Source: Paralichthys olivaceus (taxonomy: Eukaryota; Chordata; Actinopteri; Pleuronectiformes; Paralichthyidae). Taken from it: a stretch of 64,000 nucleotides of DNA. Shown here piece by piece: positions 41,039 through 52,144 of the stretch. The stretch covers positions 8,261,501 to 8,325,500 of the forward strand of contig NC_091095.1 of assembly GCF_024713975.1 (NCBI RefSeq), given 5' to 3'. The notes under the pieces were generated by a model, which saw only the letters and a list, made by a program, of their open reading frames with translations, ran no database searches and had not been told where the DNA came from. How positions within the stretch are numbered: the first letter of the stretch is position 1; every line of letters starts with the position of its first letter. Made by a program: the position numbers and the translations under genes.

Positions 41039-42178
41039 CTAAAGTGATTTCTTTTTGCGTTCACACTTCAGATTAGGGTCATGTATTCTGTGCCACATAA
41101 GATAAATCTGAAAAGGTAGGAATCTATGCACCAATAAAATCTCTTTGTAAAAACAAGGATCGCTATCATCTAGTTGTTGGGAGGGAATGTACATTCCTAA
41201 ACTCATCACGCCTATATGGGAAACAACACTAAGTCCTGCATACGACAGACACATCCCCATATAAGCATCATCGATAGGAATTAAGGTGACAAACTTGGAC
41301 ATTTTATGTATGACCATAGCTGTATAACCAGACAGGAGGAAGCCCCCACCACTACAGTAAGGGGGATATGCATTCATTTCCAGAACCTGAACTGGTACAT
41401 AGTACTTGCTCTCTATCCTTCGGTCTAGCCTTGTGTCCTTTACCGAAAAACCAGTAAAGAGGTGCTTGCTTCCATCATTGTCCCTGAGGCTTTGGAGATA
41501 CTCGACCATGTTGTCTGTGTTGGCAAAAACATCATCATCACCATTTAGCAAGAAACGAGCTTTCGGACAATTTCTTTCCATCCATTGTAGGAAGAGTACC
41601 TGCTTCAAGGTGAGGTTGTAGAACGTGTCTCTAAAGTCCCATTGAAGAATGTCATTGTATTCATTTTGTTCCAATTCAAGAAGCTTGTTCTGTCTTAGTT
41701 TTTCAAACCCAGAACCCGTCGTTCCTGAGAGGAAGATCCTCTGGATCCGAGCACCATTGTGCAACCTCTCTTTAGCCCAGGTTTTGCGCAGTACCTCTCG
41801 ACGTTCATAGTTCACAGGGGAGCTTTTAATGACCAGGAGGAGAAAGATGTCTGCAGTGTTATCAGCTCCTCCGCATTTGTCAGGAATGTCCAATAGCATG
41901 GGAAAATGTCGACAGTGTCGATAGTAGAGAAAATCTTGAACAAGAACAGGATGAGAGCTGAAACCGTCAACTTTGGCAGCAGAAGTGTTTTGCTGGCATT
42001 TCGGCCAGGAGTATGCATAGGAGTTGTTTGTGGTGGATTTTCTTACATCACTGCCCTCTTCTGTCACCTTTTTGTCAAGGCGGATGGTTACTTGATAGTT
42101 AAAGTCTTTACAGAGTTGAAGGAACAAGAGACCAAGAGATACCGCCAGCAATAATGTTCTTACTCTGATGTTTGTCAT
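41039..42178 (-). CDS. b3gnt3: Beta-1,3-N-acetylglucosaminyltransferase 3-like, copy 1
   Basis: Golgi type II membrane enzyme of glycosyltransferase family GT31, expected to transfer GlcNAc in beta-1,3 linkage and so extend O-glycan core 1 or poly-LacNAc chains. The coding sequence is one exon of 379 aa. The ATG at 42178 follows a splice acceptor (CATTGCAG) within about 16 bases, and translation upstream of it is intronic. A short cytoplasmic stub precedes one membrane segment (TLLLAVSLGLLFLQL). Then come RREVLRKTWAKE, FLLNGDDDVFANTDNMVEYL (the DDD metal/UDP site), YCSGGGFLLSG and DDAYMGMCL. Asn-X-Ser/Thr sites are visible in the stem (NNS, NTS) and the catalytic domain (NLT). The symbol relies on family match plus the JAK3-B3GNT3 neighbourhood of human 19p13.11; another B3GNT number is possible. 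Confidence 0.88.
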   Translation of the reverse strand: MTNIRVRTLLLAVSLGLLFLQLCKDFNYQVTIRLDKKVTEEGSDVRKSTTNNSYAYSWPKCQQNTSAAKVDGFSSHPVLVQDFLYYRHCRHFPMLLDIPDKCGGADNTADIFLLLVIKSSPVNYERREVLRKTWAKERLHNGARIQRIFLSGTTGSGFEKLRQNKLLELEQNEYNDILQWDFRDTFYNLTLKQVLFLQWMERNCPKARFLLNGDDDVFANTDNMVEYLQSLRDNDGSKHLFTGFSVKDTRLDRRIESKYYVPVQVLEMNAYPPYCSGGGFLLSGYTAMVIHKMSKFVTLIPIDDAYMGMCLSYAGLSVVSHIGVMSLGMYIPSQQLDDSDPCFYKEILLVHRFLPFQIYLMWHRIHDPNLKCERKKKSL

Positions 42179-42199
42179 CCTTGAAACTCTGCAATGACA

Positions 42200-43885
42200 A
42201 AACAAAAGGTTTCTTATTAAAATATCTCAGTCAACTCTGTTTACGTAATGTAAAAAAAGTATGTAATTAACAAATAAAGGTCATAATAAAGGTTTCTTTC
42301 TGACAAGAGTCAGTGCTGTATTGCTTTTCCAAGCCAGCTTTCAAATTTTGCTTTTGAAGCCATGTTTATTTACACACCCAGCAGTTACAGAGCAAATCTA
42401 TCATTCATTTTGAGTCATCCAATATTCACGCTGTCTTTTAGCTCTGCTTTTGGTCTCAAGCGACTTCTGAGGAAAATATCTCCCCTATGTTAACTCGCAC
42501 ATCAACATTGTCTGTGTGACATTTAGCTTTGAGTACTAAGAATTTAGTGTTCAACTGAATACTTAGTACTCCAAACAGGAGACAGCAGGAGGAGCTCTAC
42601 AGGTGAGGTGGTTTGCAAAATTAAATGCTGTACTTTTACATGGGGTGGGGGTTTCAACAAGTCAAATGTTGTCATGTCTCCTTGCTATAATTGGTTGAAT
42701 AAATTATTTCAGACACCAAGTCATTACAACAAACTCTGATACTAGTTTAATGACAAAGTGGAAATTCGGGAAACTCTCAACATGATTTTACATTTTTACA
42801 CAATTACCCTATAATGATGGAAATGAGCTGCCAAGACCTGACACTAACCCAACCTTGTTACCGAGCATGAAGAAAACAAGCAGCAAAACCCACAACTAAC
42901 TGATGCCATGAAACCTAAAAATCTACCATAACCAAGTAAGTCAGTCAGTCAGTAAGCTGGGAGCAGCTCAAGTGTATTTACATTATGATATTACTGAAAA
43001 CAACTAAATTTTACGGTTTGTTTTTTATTCATCCTCTCTGTTGTCTTAACATTACATAAGATGTTTCTCATTTAATGTTGAGGCCTACAATGAGCATTTG
43101 ACTTTATTGATTTCATGTCGAACATCGTATGTACAAAATATTGTAAGCCATGATGGGATCTGATTTGTTGTCACCACATGTTAAAATACAGAATTTGCTA
43201 AACAGCTCATGTCTGCTCTCTCATGTGCGATCCACTCCTTTTCTCACATCCTTACTGCCCAACAATTAATACAAAATAAATTGAAAGAAAAGCATTTCAA
43301 CTTTCATTGGATGCTTGTAAATCTGACACTTAAGGAACTTAAGATAAATTGCCAGCAAGCTTAATTCCGTTTTTTTCTAATAAATGTATGACTTTTACAC
43401 CTGAGTGTAAACACCTGAGTTTTATTCCTTATAAATGTCTCAGTCTCAACCTCATTTACACGGAATTTAAAGAAAATTATTTCAACTTGAATGACCTGAG
43501 TTGATAGCTTAGCCAGTGACTCATTGTTAGCAGTAGCGGTTCATAATAACGCATTCCGCCGCATTCACGCATTTTAACAATGTAGTGAAACATCCACAGG
43601 CATTGATTGCACAGAACCGTGTGTACGACACATTGAAAAAAGTGCTAATATACAGCTTTAAACACTGTTGATATACAGAGGGGCCATCTTGGATTTCGAA
43701 GTCGGGGGTGGTGAAGTTCCTCCGAACCTTCAAATCAAAATTCCGTGACTTCAGTAGCTAGCTTGAGAAGCCCCCTCATTGCGCCGAGCTAGCTGGCGTC
43801 ATGATGTTTGTCAGTGTTTAACGCGGTGAGGTGATAAAAGTCTCTGAACTACAACAGACGTCTGACAGTGACATTCTCTGCTTAC
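42200..43885. other. Probable 5' intron of b3gnt3 copy 1
   Basis: Noncoding sequence between the acceptor before the coding exon and the donor at 43881-43885 (minus strand GACAG|GTAAGC). No other gene is recognised in it. Confidence 0.45.
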
Positions 43886-43897
43886 CTGTCTCACGCT

Positions 43898-44090
43898 GCG
43901 GCCTCAGCTGTCTGTCTCTCTGTCTCTCTGCGTCCTCAGCTGTCTGTCTCTCTGTCTCTCTGCGGCCTCAGCTGTCTGTCTCTCTGTCTCTCTGCGGCCT
44001 CAGCTGTCTGTCTCTCTGTCTCTCTGCGGCCTCAGCTGTCTGTCTCTCTGTCTCTCTGCGGCCTCAGCTGTCTGTCTCTCTGTCTCTCTG
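43898..44090. repeat. 32-bp minisatellite, six units
   Basis: Units start at 43898, 43930, 43962, 43994, 44026 and 44058. Each reads GCGGCCTCAGCTGTCTGTCT plus a 12-base CTCTGTCTCTCT tail; unit 2 differs by one base (GCGTCC). Near-identity implies recent expansion. Confidence 0.95.
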
Positions 44091-44128
44091 TCTCTGTCCG
44101 TCCAGTTTGTTGCATGGAGCGACCACCG

Positions 44129-44136
44129 TGACGTCA
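44129..44136. promoter_or_regulatory. Perfect CRE palindrome TGACGTCA
   Basis: A full-length CREB/ATF site in the CpG-rich block, about 240 bases upstream of the inferred b3gnt3 5' splice donor. Function is inferred from motif and position. Confidence 0.45.
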
Positions 44137-44394
44137 CCCGCCGGTTTTCGAACTACGAGTCTGGCGGTTGCGACGTAACGAGAGGGAGGGGCTTGAAACG
44201 TGACGACACTACGCGCATCCACCTGCAGCCTGACGCCCCGCCCTCCTGACTGCTGCGTCAAGTAGCTCGTCAGCATCGATCGTTTGTGCATGGCCGCTAG
44301 AGGCCAGTCACAGTGCGCGTGTTTACTGTGAGTCGATGTCATGACGACACAGTGAACGCCACAACAGAGTATTGGGGGCTACTCACAGGGGAGG

Positions 44395-44655
44395 TTTCGA
44401 GAATTAAGTCGTAATACAACAACGATAAAGTCCGGGTGTAACGAGGATAAAGTTGTAATATTTCAAGGATAAAGTTTGGGTGTTATGACAATAAAATCAA
44501 TATATTCCCAAAATTAAATCGTTAATTTACAGGAATTAAGTCGGCATGTTACGATAATGACGTTGTATTTTTACCAGAATAAAATTGGGATATTACAAGA
44601 ATAAGTCGTAATGTAGTGAGGAAAGAAGTTGTATTACGAAAAAAAAGTGATAATA
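44395..44655. repeat. Degenerate ~22-bp tandem repeat (AATAAAGTCGTAATATTACGAG-like)
   Basis: Successive diverged units such as TTAAGTCGTAATACAACAACGA, TAAAGTTGTAATATTTCAAGGA and AATAAGTCGTAATGTAGTGAGG repeat the frame A(T)AAAGTCGTAATATTACGAG. It has no coding value. Confidence 0.75.
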
Positions 44656-44659
44656 TGCT

Positions 44660-46546
44660 CGAGCTGTTTCGTTGAAGAACCAGCAGATTATCTGATGGAA
44701 ATTAGCTCCTCTAAGTTTATGTTACACCACAGTACACATGTATTGATTTATGTGTTTTCTTCTCTTTAATGAATTAAATTACTTTTAATTTTTGCAAGGA
44801 TTTACAATTTCTCATTTAACTTTTGAAACAACGAACAAACATTTATTCTAACAGTACATAAACACACCGCTGCCATCACTGTTTTAATACAATGACATTT
44901 TTACAAATGTTTGACAATGAAACAAATGAAAAACCAACAATCAAAACCCCTGTTTAATAGTAACCATTGTGGCAGCTTTATTCCTGAACCCTGAGTTATA
45001 TTTCTCTTGTATTTACAACTATATTTAACATTTGTTTGACATAATTTGGTCGAGGCAAAGTGTTGCAAGTAGAACATATTGTTCAAACATAAATACACAG
45101 GATGTTCTACAAAAATAAAGAAAACTGTACATATATGAGCTTAAGCTGAAAATTAAATAACATCACAACATATGTTTTAAAAACCCTGAGCAATTATTTT
45201 TCAATATTTTTCAAGACTTTTTGGAGTACTGCAGTAGTAAAAGGTATTGTTCAAAAGATTGGAGTAAAGGTTTACAAAAAAGATTTCATGAAGTACAAAT
45301 GGTATAACTGAAATTACCACCTTATGTTTGTTATGCAGAATTTCTTCTTCCTCCCGGCCACTGTGTGGCACTATGCTAGGGTTATGGTCCCCTGATTGCT
45401 GGGTGGCGCCGGTCTGCTGTTTATAACCACCACACCACGCCGCTTCCTAGAATTGCGGACCAACACCAAGCCCCAGTCAAAACAAAATCCCACAGACACA
45501 CTAACCAAACTGACAAAAATTATATATAACACACAAAACACACACCCAGATGCAATCATCATTAGAGACCCACCCACAGATACAATGGTAAAATATGGGA
45601 TCTTCAACAAATTCTGTGTCAGAAACCACTTTCTATCATATATGTGATTATACTGCATCTACAAAAAAATAAAACAATGACAACAATTATTAAAAAGGCC
45701 ATCCACACTCATTCCAGTGCCGTACTGTAGGTCTATATTTGTTTTGCTGATTAGGCCTGTCCTGCATCTTCTCTACTCTTTACATTCATTGTGGGACGAC
45801 CTACAAACATAATGGGCATAACTTCCTCCATAAGAATTTTAAAGTCACCTGACTGGCTGTGCTTGTTATGCTATGGATAACTGCTATCAGGGGTGTAGTT
45901 AAGCTTTTCAATTTATGTTTGAATGGTTTTCACAAGTTTTCCAATGAATCTCAACTCATTATTGTCCCATTCTTTGGGTTCTGCCACTTTACAGCTTGAA
46001 GAAAGAACCCTAATGTCAAATGACAAAACTTGTAAGATTAATTTCATAACATTATTGTAACCATGTGTGTAAAACTCTCTTTAAATTGCTCAGTAGGGGA
46101 CAGCACATGTTTCCAACATGTGCTAGAACCAGGTGAAAATTGTGCCATATATCAAGTTTGTTCAATAAATCACTGTGTAGGCTGTCTGTCACATTGAGGT
46201 CAAGTTTGTTAAATAATCTTAAAATTGGCCAGTAGGGGGCACCACACACTTTTGTTTGGAGGCAAATTAAAAATTCTTCTTGAGAGTAGGTGCTGGATGC
46301 AAAGTGTTAAATTACGTATAAGTTAAAAATGAACCAACTTCAGTTCGCAAAGGCAACGTTGTTTCAGCGTTACACTATATTTTGGACAATAATTCTTGTG
46401 TTTCATACAAATATAACGTTTACATTGCAAATAAAAGTACTCTGTCTGGTTTAGGTGAAACCTCTACCAGTGACATAAGAAGTTGTTTCATAGACCTGCC
46501 ATCAAATGATCACAGGGTATTGTCACCACCAGTGAGATTAATGCTA
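44660..46546. other. Intergenic sequence between the two glycosyltransferase genes
   Basis: No gene recognised. A frame on either strand at 45371-45658 lacks family resemblance and lies in low-complexity A-rich sequence. The 3'UTR of the gene at 46547-47686 occupies the right end. The phrases CAGTAGGGGACAGCACA (46091) and CAGTAGGGGGCACCACAC (46230) are a short repeated motif pair. Confidence 0.5.
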
Positions 46547-47686
46547 CTAAAATGATTTCTTTGACGGTTCACATATTAGATTGGGGTCATTTACTCTTTG
46601 CCACATAAGATAGATGCCTGCTGGAAGGAATCTGTGCACCAGTAACATCTCTTTATAAAAGCAGGGATCAAATTCATCTAGTTTTTTAGAGGGAATGTAC
46701 ATTCCTGAGGTCCACACACCCATATGGGAAACAGGACTAAGTCCTGCTTTGGCCAAACACATTGCTATGTAAACATCATCCATAGGAAAAAAAGGGATGG
46801 ACTGGGACATATTGTATATGACCATAGCTGTATAGCCAGACAGGAGGATGCCCCCACCACCACAAAAAGGGGGATAAGAGTCTGACTCCTGTACTTGTAC
46901 TGGGACATAGTACTTGCTCTCTGGGTCTCTAATGGGCCCCGAGTTCTGGACCAAATTTCCAGTAAAGAGGTGCTTGCTTCCATCATTGTCCCTGAGGCCT
47001 TGGAGATACTCAACCATGTTGTCTGTGTGAGCAAAAACATCATCATCACCATTTAGCAAGAAGCGAGCTTGGGGACAATTTCTTTCCATCCATTCTAGGA
47101 AGAGTACCTGCTTCAAGGTGAGGTTGCAGTGCGTGTCTCTAAAGTCCCATTGAAGAATGTCATTGTGTTCATTTTGTTCCATTTCAAGAAGTTTGTTCTG
47201 TCTTAGTTTTTCAAACCCAGAACCCGTCACTCCTGAGAGGAAGATCCTCTTGATCTGCACACCATTGTGCAACCTCTCTTTAGCCCAGGTTTTGCGCAGT
47301 ACCTCTCGACGTTCATAGTTATCAGGGGGGCTTTTAATGACCAGGAGGAGGAAGACTTCTGCAGAATTTTCAGCTCCATCACATTTGTCAGGAGTGTCCA
47401 GTATCATGGGAAAATGTCGACAGTGTTTATTGTAGAGAAAGTCTTGTATATGTTGAGGAAAAGAGCTGAAGTCTTCGACATTTCCAGCAGACATGTTTGT
47501 TTGGCATTTCGGCCAGGAGTATACATAGGAGTTGTTTGAGGGGGACTTTCTTATTTTAGTGCCCTCCTCTCTTACATGTATGGGGCTGCAGATGGGGCTT
47601 TTGTCAGTAAACTCTTTAAAGAGATGGAAGACCAACAGACCAACAGCTGCTGCCAGCAAGAATGTCGTGATGCTGATTTTCCTCAT
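46547..47686 (-). CDS. b3gnt3: Beta-1,3-N-acetylglucosaminyltransferase 3-like, copy 2
   Basis: Tandem paralogue of the gene at 41039-42178, also exactly 379 aa in one coding exon after an acceptor (TCTCTGCAG). Same GT31 layout: membrane anchor (TTFLLAAAVGLLVFHLF), ERREVLRKTWAKE, FLLNGDDDVFAHTDNMVEYL, FCGGGGILLSG and a C-terminal IYLMWQRVNDPNL. The two proteins agree over long blocks and differ mostly in the stem and the acceptor-side loop after SKHLFTG. The conserved Gly of the D(D/V)xYxGMCL motif is Ala here (DDVYIAMCL), which could alter acceptor handling. Function is presumed as for copy 1; divergence may mean different acceptors or expression. Confidence 0.88.
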   Translation of the reverse strand: MRKISITTFLLAAAVGLLVFHLFKEFTDKSPICSPIHVREEGTKIRKSPSNNSYVYSWPKCQTNMSAGNVEDFSSFPQHIQDFLYNKHCRHFPMILDTPDKCDGAENSAEVFLLLVIKSPPDNYERREVLRKTWAKERLHNGVQIKRIFLSGVTGSGFEKLRQNKLLEMEQNEHNDILQWDFRDTHCNLTLKQVLFLEWMERNCPQARFLLNGDDDVFAHTDNMVEYLQGLRDNDGSKHLFTGNLVQNSGPIRDPESKYYVPVQVQESDSYPPFCGGGGILLSGYTAMVIYNMSQSIPFFPMDDVYIAMCLAKAGLSPVSHMGVWTSGMYIPSKKLDEFDPCFYKEMLLVHRFLPAGIYLMWQRVNDPNLICEPSKKSF

Positions 47687-47811
47687 CTTTAAAACTCTGC
47701 AGAGAAAAAAAAAAAATTTAATCAACACATCTCAGTCAGACATCAAATAATTCAAATGACTGATTAGAAATGAATTGCTTAGGTATGATAAAGATATCAG
47801 ACATGCACCTT

Positions 47812-47861
47812 CTGTCACACTACTTCAATAGTATATGAAGACTATTGAAGTAGTGTGACAG
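47812..47861. repeat. Perfect 20-bp inverted repeat, 10-base loop
   Basis: Arms 47812-47831 and 47842-47861 are exact reverse complements (CTGTCACACTACTTCAATAG) around TATATGAAGA. It lies just upstream of the second b3gnt3-like gene and has no coding context. Confidence 0.95.
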
Positions 47862-47943
47862 ACAAGATGTTGAGCCTGTCAGAAGCCTTAATATCAAATG
47901 TGGTAATTGATGTATATTACACACAGAACCACACACATGCATA

Positions 47944-47979
47944 CTCTTACCTTAACTATCGCACATTAATTGCTAAACT
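47944..47979 (+). repeat. 36-bp direct repeat, left copy
   Basis: Begins CTCTTACCTTAACTATCGCA and ends GCTAAACT. The partner at 49049-49084 differs at 3 of 36 positions. It abuts the left end of the hAT-like element with no spacer. Confidence 0.9.
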
Positions 47980-49048
47980 CAGTGGCGGTTGGTCAATAGA
48001 GGGCACTAGGGCGCACAAATCTAACATTAACTATGATAAATGATTCAAGTATTTATGTGTTTAAATTTCACAATAACGTGTGTTGTATAACATAAATCAA
48101 GTGGAAATGTGTGGGATATGAGTGTTCGAGCTCACAGTCAGTTCAGGGGTGCTGGAAAAGTCGCAAATTAAGCAGAGACAGGTAGCCAATAAGGGGCTGT
48201 TGCTGGGTAAGATACACGTACGGCAAAGTAAATTTGGCCAATCAACATTGTCAAAAATAATGCCCAAAGGGCGATTCTGATAGCGCCCCAAGCCCAGTCC
48301 CTCAGTGTCATGGTGGAGGAAATCAGACGGTACTTGTGACAATGACGGCCACAGGTACGCACAAAACAGCATCGCATCCACCAAATTTGATACAATCTGT
48401 TCTCCAACCTCCATTCCAGAAGAGAACTTTGGTTGAAAAACTGTGAATTAATGACATTGGATCAGTTTAACCTGATATTAAAATCAGCCAACAAGCCAGC
48501 GACAAAGGTAAAACGTACACCCGAGGGTTTTTCCGTCACTGGTACAGCAGAAAGGCTTGGCTTGCAGCATGTATAGAGTATGAGTCAGAAGATATCCAGC
48601 AGTTTATGACACATCTTTTTATTTTGTCTAAATAGTGTTTGTTAATAGCACTGTATATGTTTCAGGAAGGTGTACTCAGTAAACACTGGTAACCAGACTC
48701 AGTCTGTAGTCTAATGATGCATACTCTACTTACTATCTGAGCACAAGGGCAACAACTATTCATAATTTACATTATTTATCAATCGGCTGATTATTATTAT
48801 TTTTGTATATATTATTTTGTTTTAGTTTTTTTAATTTGTTTGTGCCGTATGCAGTATACTGTTAGCTATCTGTTTTTGTGTCAAAATGACTGACATGTTT
48901 ATTATTGTTTATTGATTAAATAATTACCTTCTATTTCACAAAGAACTGGTATCCTGCAGTTTGTGTTAAATTGTAGCGGGATGGTTACAGAAAACTGAGT
49001 ATGGCACGGCACAGCCCCACCAAGAATATTTTTCGCCAGCCACCACTG
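47980..49048. mobile_element. hAT-like non-autonomous element
   Basis: The left end starts CAGTGGCGGTTGG and the right end is CCAGCCACCACTG, the reverse complement pattern CAGTGGTGGCTGG: terminal inverted repeats of 13 bases with two mismatches and the CAGTGG(C/T)GG form of hAT elements. No transposase frame is seen in about 1.07 kb. The fragments REEIRRYL-like frames inside (48097-48414) are not recognisable. Confidence 0.6.
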
Positions 49049-49084
49049 CTCTTACCTTAATCATCGCACAGTAATTGCTAAACT
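49049..49084 (+). repeat. 36-bp direct repeat, right copy
   Basis: Begins CTCTTACCTTAATCATCGCA and ends GCTAAACT, immediately after the right terminal inverted repeat of the hAT-like element. Confidence 0.9.
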
Positions 49085-49482
49085 TAAGTCAAACTTCTTT
49101 GAAAACGTCTTCCAGCAGACCTTTGGAAAAATGAGGATCATTTCCTCACTTTGACAAAATGTCTTTACTCTGTAAGGTCTTTACTCAAAATGGTCCTCAA
49201 GTGTCACAAAGAAACAAACACAGCTTATTTATGAGTCCCAGAACCTGAGGGAAAAGTCACAGCACACACTGACTCCGCTGCGCTCTCTCTCTCTCTCTCA
49301 GCTGAACTTCTCTGACCACAGTTTAAATGTTGATTTGTTTAAAATGACACAATATTAACTCTGATCCTCACATAATGATCGATACGTTCTTCATTAGTTA
49401 AATCTTTCTTCAGAGCAGTGAGCGCATTCATCATCCGTCCAGCTACGCTTTCATCCTCCTGCTCTATCTCCCCCTCTCTCTG

Positions 49483-49495
49483 TCACACACACACA

Positions 49496-49559
<64 letters not shown>
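49483..49559. repeat. (CA)n microsatellite
   Basis: About 38 CA units interrupted near the start by one G (CACAGACAC). Confidence 0.98.
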
Positions 49560-49561
<2 letters not shown>

Positions 49562-52144
49562 GTTATAGGACAAGTGAAACTCAGACTGTGTCAAAACAAG
49601 ATCATTTTTAAACAGTCAATGTATGGCGGTGCGCTCGGTAAAAACTGTAAAACCTAACTTCTTTACTGTCCAAACGTATGAATAGAGCCAAAATAAACAC
49701 TTAGTGCAGCTGTGCATGTGCCTTCTTCCTGCACCCGTAGCCATGTGTAATCGTTTCAATAAAACCATGGAATGGAATTGAATGTGAATGTTGGAATGGA
49801 AATAATGCTTTTCTTTTTTTTTCAGTGTCTGCGTAGACCAATTAATGTATGGGGTTTATCGCAAGTCATAACATCATCAATAATGTGGAGCCCTATAAAC
49901 AATCTTACAAAATATTCCATGACATAAAAATGACCTTATTTCATCATTTCTGCCTGTTTAACTTAAATGTGGAAATTAGAAAACATTTTGAAATATGAAA
50001 TCAAAATAAGTAGGCTTACATTCAGTCGGTGGAAAAGCTGGCCGGCAGGCAAGAAGAAAACCTGAAGATACAAAAACCTCCAAAAAATTCAAATAGAAAC
50101 TTGATAAACTGGAGAACAAAAAGGAACTAAACCAGAGTGGAACAGAGCTGTGAAGTCCTGAGAATCTGAACTTAACCAGATCTGACAAAGCACAGATGAA
50201 CACAGAGATCAGACATCTCAAACACTGTGGGGTGGGGCAAAGAATCCCAACAGCAGGAGACGATGATGACAGGAGGTTGAGCAAGAATACATAATAAACA
50301 GGTTTGTTCAAGAGCCCTGTGGTGTTAAATCTGCTCTTGGAATTTACAAAACTGTTAACGCACGTCACACCTGAAACACACAATTCCCCAAACAGTTAAT
50401 TTCATGCTCAAAATCACGCAGTGTAACTAAACACAGACACACACTTCCAAAATACAATAACACACTAACACAATTCACCAAATCTACCAAAGCACTGACA
50501 CACGTTGTCTTCCAACAGAAACATTTAGTCAGTCACAGCACAGTGTCATAAAAAACACTGACAACTGGTGGAATAACACAAACTGAATCACTTTGCATGT
50601 GTCAAATCCACTTTTTTCCTTTTTCTTTTACAATCAACAGATAATTGTATTGGTCATACATGTAAATTAATGTTTGTGATGATGTTTTTCATTTTTCATT
50701 TGTTGGGCATGAATTTTGTTCCCTTTTTTTGTACAACACTCAGTACAAAAAGTGAACGACCCATGTCAGAGCAGCTTTGCAGAATGTTTATGAACGTAGA
50801 AGACAGTAAATGACAGGATTTGCAGTAAACACTTTACTGTATTGCAAATGAAAATGAATTTTTTTTTGCTGTCATTCATTACTGTATTGTTAAATACACA
50901 AAAAGAAAAAGGAGCAGAAGAAATCACTGTAAAAGAGGAAGATAAAAAAGCTAATCTAATAAGCTAATCAAGATACGCCTATAAATATAGGTGATGTGAT
51001 TGAAAAAAGCCCAGCACCTGAGCTGGGTGAGACGGGAATCAGCTGTGATCAGTGTAGTCTTCAATCCATTAGTTTTAAACATGAGGTTTTGTGTTTTGAC
51101 AAACCGTGTGAAAGCAATTGAAAATTCACCAGTTAACGTCTACTGTTTTGGTCTTGTTTGAGCTTGTGTGTAAAAGGAGTTAAAACTCATTCTAAACATG
51201 TTAAATGTGTGTATTTTGTGTCAAAAGAAGAAGAATTGTGTTCATTGTATAGCCCACACAAGCTGATGTTGTGGTAACTGTGTGAAGAGTTTTGAAAAAG
51301 CGTTAAAAGTATTGAACAACGGGTCATAGCGTTTGTAAAAAACTGTAACTTCATCTGAAGTTAAGTGTGTGTGTGTGTGTGTGTGTCTCTCTGTCAGAGT
51401 GCATGCTGGGAGTGAGTGTGGTGGGTGCTTTGGAGAATGTGTCAAATAGTTTTCTATCTTTTCTTCGCTCTTCTTTCTTTACTTATATTAGTAGTGTGTT
51501 TTTGTGTAGTAGTAGTACTGTGTTTCATCTAGTAGCCTCCACAAGCTAACACTCTGAAACGCCATCAAACTGTGTCCAGCTGTGGACTGCTCTGTAGAAG
51601 AGGTCAGTCTGGCTGTAGGTGAGGTTGTTTTCAGCCCCGTGTTGTCCCTGGTCATACATTCATCACTCAGTGACTGACTCGGTCTTGGAAAGGAGACTAC
51701 TTGTTGAAACTAACAAGAAACACACACTTGACTTGTACACTGATGTTACAGAGTGGAGGTTCCTACACAGCACCGTGCAGACAGCACACAAACTGACAAG
51801 CTTTATTCAGTAACTCATAGAATTAACTGAGATTCTTTGATGAATCAAAGCTGATTTGACCCATCCCTTTTAACGTGACACTTTAAATGTTTTCAGCCTA
51901 AATGTCTGCTTCTCGTTCATTCGTCAATTTCCACCAACACTGCATTAGTGTAAACCTCAAGTTCCTCTTCCTGCTCTCCTTCTCACCCTCTTGTTGTCTG
52001 GTCCTGTTATCTGCAGCTAACACAGGTACAGATAACTGAGGGTCATGCATGAAATTTACCGAGCAACACAATTAAGACACATCAATTGCACACATTATCA
52101 CGTGACTTTAAAAATCCCTTCATTTGGGCACTCGCAGCAGCTGT
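49560..52144. other. Intergenic region, possible decayed transposon
   Basis: No gene recognised. From about 50330 to 51350 the sequence is rich in CACA/TGTG words with words on the left (CACAATTCCCCAAACAGTTAA) loosely echoed in inverse form on the right (GTGTGAAAGCAATTG, GAATTGTGTTCATTG), suggesting an old inverted-repeat element; I cannot fix its ends. A (GT)n tract is at about 51365-51387. Confidence 0.4.

Larger units (their letters stand above)
43886..44160 (-). other. b3gnt3: Probable noncoding first exon and CpG promoter of b3gnt3 copy 1
   Basis: On the minus strand a strong donor, GAGACAG|GTAAGC, ends at 43886. Just upstream is a CpG-rich block (44100-44330) with a perfect cAMP-response palindrome. 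No plus-strand gene starts here, so the block most likely drives the minus-strand glycosyltransferase. The exon contains the 32-bp minisatellite. Confidence 0.4.

Noticed and set aside
43898-44090. CRISPR-like array of regular repeats
   Set aside because: Units are contiguous with no spacers, in a vertebrate genome: a minisatellite.
43831-44178. 115-aa Leu/Ser/Cys repeat protein on the plus strand
   Set aside because: It is the translation of the 32-bp minisatellite; two frames both stay open because the unit lacks stops.
47812-47861. MicroRNA precursor
   Set aside because: Total length about 50 with a perfect stem and short loop; lacks the length and bulges of a vertebrate pre-miRNA.
49418-49657. 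Thr-His repeat protein
   Set aside because: It comes only from the (CA)n microsatellite.
50000-51500. Possible complete DNA transposon
   Set aside because: Only loose inverse similarity between the sides; no termini, target duplication or transposase frame could be fixed.
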